Of a DNA stretch of 64,000 bases, positions 60,654 through 64,000 are shown piece after piece. Made by a program: the position numbers and the translations under genes. Position 1 is the stretch's first letter. Each line of letters opens with the position of its first letter. Source of the DNA: an uncultured Pelagibacteraceae bacterium (GTDB taxonomy: Bacteria > Pseudomonadota > Alphaproteobacteria > Pelagibacterales > Pelagibacteraceae); NCBI GenBank assembly GCA_902568975.1, contig CACFSO010000002.1, positions 52,480-116,479 of the forward strand, written 5' to 3'. The notes below the pieces were generated by a model. It saw nothing but the letters and a program-made list of their open reading frames with translations, was not told the DNA's origin and made no database searches.

Positions 60654-62508
60654 TTAAGAAGCTTGTTTCTTCTCTTTATCATCAACTATATGATAAACTG
60701 GTTTTTTTTCCATTAAGAATTTACCAGTCTCAGTGTCTCTGCTTGAAACAGTTAAACAATGCCAGTTTTCATCATCTAACTTCATATAATCTCCTCTATA
60801 GTAATATCCTGGCCAACGTGTTTCTTGTCTAAAAAGAGTATGTTCGGTTACGCACTGGGATGTAAGAGTTCTATGTTTTAATTCCCAAGCTCTCATTAAT
60901 TGGTGATAGTCTTCAGCGCCTAAATTTTCAAGATCTTCTTGCAACCATTCTAGCAACTCTAGTCCTTTTTTTTAGAGTATTTTCATTAGTCATATAATTA
61001 TAAGTTATACCTCCTACATACTCATCCATTATTTTCTGTAATCTCTGAAGACCTTGAATTGGAGAAATGTAACTTGGAGAAACAGTTCCTCCAGTAATTT
61101 CATTTCTACCAACTGTATAGTTTTCCATAGGTTTATAAATGACTTCTTTTAAATTTTGATATTGTCTTTCTGAAACTTGAATACCGTTAGCTTTTTTGTC
61201 TTGGATATATTTAACTGCAGCTTTAGCGGCCAATCTTCCTTCGGTAAAAGAACCTGATGAAAATTTATGAGCACTTCCTCCAACAGTATCTCCTGCTCCA
61301 AACAAGCCTTCCACTGACATCATTCTATTATAACCCCAAAAATAATCATCAGGAGCTATATCTTCTGGGCCACTTACCCATGCTCCTGAACAAGTTGCAT
61401 GGGAACCCATTACATATGGTTCAGATGTAGTTAGTTCTGGATTTGTATATTTTGGATCAATATTTTGTGATGCCCAAACAACAGCTTGACCAACAGTCAT
61501 GCCTAGAAAATTTTCCCATCCGATGGTTTCTAAATGTGGGTCTTGAAAGGCTTCTTTTGTAACCATATGAATTGGTCCACCACCTGCCATAACTTCCTGT
61601 ATAAAAGCATGGTTACGTAAACAAGTTGGAGTTGGGTGATGATCTATATATTCTCCAACTAGCTCTTTAGTTTTTTCATACCATTTCTTCTCATAATTTT
61701 CACCATTTGCATTTTGAGTGTAAGTTTTTAAATGTAAAAAATATGCTCCTACAGGTCCATAACCATCTTTAAATCTACATAAAACAATTCTATTTTCCAT
61801 TTGTGTCATTTTAGCTCCAACAGCTATAGGAAGTGCGTAAGCTGAACCATTGCTCCATGGAGCATACCAAGTTCTTCCCATTCCTTCTCCTACTGCTCTC
61901 GGTTTAAAAATATGTGAAGCTCCACCAGCTGCTACTATTACAGTTTTAGACTTAAAAACATAATAATCTCCAGTCCTCATGTTAAAACCTACTGCTCCAC
62001 CTATTCTATTTTGCTTACTTTCATCTTTTAAAAGATGAGTAATCATTATTCTATTGTAAATTTTATCTGCTGATTTTTTTGCAGCTTCTGCAACAATTGG
62101 TTTATAGCTTTCGCCATGTATCATTATTTGCCACTTACCTTCTCTTTGATATCTACCTTCTTTGTTTTTCATCATTGGCAGACCCCATTCGTCAAACATA
62201 TGCACTGTTGAATCTACATGCCTTGCCATATCATAACCTAGATCCTCTCTAACAAGACCCATTAAGTCATTTCTTGCATAACGAACATGATCCTCTGGCA
62301 TATTCTCACCCCATTGCATACCCATATAACAATTGATTGCATATAGGCCCTGCGCAACAGCTCCGCTTCTATCTATGTTTGCTTTTTCTACACAAATTAT
62401 TTTTAAATCTCTTCCCCAATGTCTGGCTTCAAATGCGGCGCCGGTACCAGCCATACCTCCACCAACTACTAGAACATCACACTCTTCATAAATAGTTTTT
62501 CTAGCCAT
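60654..62508 (-). CDS. aprA: Adenylylsulfate (APS) reductase alpha subunit, split by +1 frameshift into track ORFs 60928..62508 and 60654..60956
   Basis: CDVLVVGGGMAGTGAAFEARHWGRDLKIICVEKANIDRSGAVAQGLYAINCYMGMQWGENMPEDHVRYARNDLMGLVREDLGYDMARHVDSTVHMFDEWGLP (AprA); C-terminal part ...LEWLQEDLENLGAEDYHQLMRAWELKHRTLTSQCVTEHTLFRQETRWPGYYYRGDY in another frame; joined at an A8 tract. Confidence 0.93.
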
Positions 62509-62978
62509 TAATAGTAAACTCCTTTTTTAAAAACACTTTTCTCAACTTTGGGTAATTCTTCATTCGTGTTTAATCCTTGAGGTTCTGAATATAAAATTTG
62601 AGAATTCATTTCTCCCTGGTTTGGTTTATCTCCATCAGCTAATTTAGGAATAAATTTTCCCCATGGTTTAGTAGTTATTGGAGAAATAAAATCTTTAACT
62701 GTTCCATTTCTAAATTTAATTTTCCAAGATATTGTTCCTTTTTCTTCCTCTCTTCTAACTCTAACACTATGTCCCATCGGTGCAAAATCTGCGTATCCAC
62801 GAACATCAATTGCATGATTAGGACATGCTTTTACACAAGAATAACATTCCCAACAGAAGTTAGGTTCAATGTTTTTTGCACGTCTAATTGTTTCATCAAT
62901 ATGCATAATATCAGAAGGGCAAATATCTACGCAATGGCCACATCCATCACATCTAGTCATGTATACAAAAGTTGACAT
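62508..62978 (-). CDS. aprB: Adenylylsulfate (APS) reductase beta subunit (ferredoxin-like)
   Basis: CDGCGHCVDICPSDIMHID and CWECYSCVKACPNHAIDVRGYADFAPMGHSVRVRREE. Confidence 0.93.
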   Translation of the reverse strand: MSTFVYMTRCDGCGHCVDICPSDIMHIDETIRRAKNIEPNFCWECYSCVKACPNHAIDVRGYADFAPMGHSVRVRREEEKGTISWKIKFRNGTVKDFISPITTKPWGKFIPKLADGDKPNQGEMNSQILYSEPQGLNTNEELPKVEKSVFKKGVYY

Positions 62979-62999
62979 ATTTAATTTTTCTCTATCATA

Positions 63000-63800
63000 T
63001 TAATAATGTTTTGGCTCTTCTCTTTTTATACCCAAGCCAAATTTTTCAGGTGCATCTGCTGGGGGCGGCAAATTATCTCTAGAGCCGTCAGCTTCAGCTA
63101 AATTTTTTTGTATTGCGGCCCCGGGTTTATAAAACATATGTGCAAATTTTGACCAATATACACCTCCAAACAATACAAGATTTGATAAAATATAAAAAAC
63201 TAAAAATACTTTATCATCCCATCTATCGTTAAGATTTAATGATTGAAGAAACGACCAAGCTAAACCAAAAAGAGAAGAAGCTATAAGAGCTAGAACAAAT
63301 AAGTCTGCTTTAATAATTCTGTACCAAGGTTGAGCTTCTGAGTAAACATCAACTCTTAAAAAAAACCAGAACCATGATCCTCCTACCACTGTCATTATAG
63401 CGCCCATGTGCCAGATAATTGGCCAAACTGAAGGTGTATCAGAAGATGGAGATGAATAACAAAAAATCATTATTACTGAGGCAGCCCAAAATAAAATAGT
63501 ACCATACATACCAAGAAGATGAGCAGCTCTTCTTTGTCCGGCTCCTAGTTCAGATGTAGTGGCAATGTCACTAACTATAGTTTTAGAAATTACAGAAATT
63601 TTTTCACTAGTGGTTAAAGTTTTAGTTGCAGATAATTTTGCTTTTTTTGCATTTTCAAAAAAATATTTTACATTTTTTTTATGAATAATATCTATTAGAG
63701 TTCCAACAATAACTAACAATATCATAAAAACCACAAATGATTGAATAAATATCAGTGAAATACTTTCAGATAATACTGCAAATGGATTAATAGATAACAT
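63000..63800 (-). CDS. AprM-like membrane anchor (putative electron-transfer membrane subunit) upstream of aprBA
   Basis: About 5 predicted TM segments; SELGAGQRRAAHLLGMYGTILFWAASVIMIF; position before aprB; start MLSINPFAV at 63800 preferred over track start 63851. Confidence 0.7.
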   Translation of the reverse strand: MLSINPFAVLSESISLIFIQSFVVFMILLVIVGTLIDIIHKKNVKYFFENAKKAKLSATKTLTTSEKISVISKTIVSDIATTSELGAGQRRAAHLLGMYGTILFWAASVIMIFCYSSPSSDTPSVWPIIWHMGAIMTVVGGSWFWFFLRVDVYSEAQPWYRIIKADLFVLALIASSLFGLAWSFLQSLNLNDRWDDKVFLVFYILSNLVLFGGVYWSKFAHMFYKPGAAIQKNLAEADGSRDNLPPPADAPEKFGLGIKREEPKHY

Positions 63801-63847
63801 TATAGTTTCCCCCGAACTAAGGTTTTTAGTATAGATAAGATAATAGA

Positions 63848-64000
63848 TCAACCGTTATATCTTGGACAATTCGAAACAGCTTTTTGATAAATTTTTAATA
63901 AAATTCTGTAATATTTCAAACTTGTTCTTTTCCAATTAGTGTTAATTATAGAATTTACTGATACTACACCCTTTCCAGAACCTATTAGTATAATTTCATT
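63848..64000 (-). CDS. C-terminal fragment of a protein, possibly class IV aminotransferase (window-edge truncated)
   Basis: Reverse frame from 64000 reads NEIILIGSGKGVVSVNSIINTNWKRTSLKYYRILLKIYQKAVSNCPRYNG*; GKGVVSV resembles BCAT/ADC-lyase C-termini. Confidence 0.5.
   Translation of the reverse strand, partial: NEIILIGSGKGVVSVNSIINTNWKRTSLKYYRILLKIYQKAVSNCPRYNG

Overview
AT-rich, densely packed 64-kb segment of an alphaproteobacterial chromosome. Gene content and extreme compactness fit a streamlined SAR11/Pelagibacterales-like genome (inference). From left to right: the rpoB-rplLJAK-nusG-secE-tuf translation/transcription cluster with tRNAs (Trp, Gly, Tyr, then Thr and Leu); sfsA-map-purB-purC-purS-purQ-purL-bolA-grxD; rpsD, trmJ-like, cimA, cysS, nadE, class II DAHP synthase, ydcF-like, glmS and a GlmU acetyltransferase-only protein; gph, lysE-like and the methylcitrate operon prpD-prpB-prpC; nrdAB; phosphomannomutase, TauE/SafE permease, dusA, rpoZ, MFS and several small metabolic genes. 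The right third (about 45-64 kb) looks like an organosulfur catabolic region: a TRAP transporter (dctPQM), GMC oxidoreductase, TerC, SDR, DadA-like oxidase, sulfoacetaldehyde acetyltransferase (xsc), sulfolactate sulfo-lyase-like suyAB, cytochrome c, and an APS reductase cluster (aprM-like, aprB, aprA). The clearest anomaly is that aprA is split by a +1 frameshift exactly in an A8 homopolymer; removing one A restores the conserved frame. Other points of interest: a GlmU lacking its pyrophosphorylase domain, a strong 14-bp hairpin between dctP and dctQ, an A13 tract inside a glycosyltransferase gene, and a CDS whose stop lies inside a tRNA-Leu gene. No CRISPR arrays, IS elements, prophage or rRNA genes were seen.
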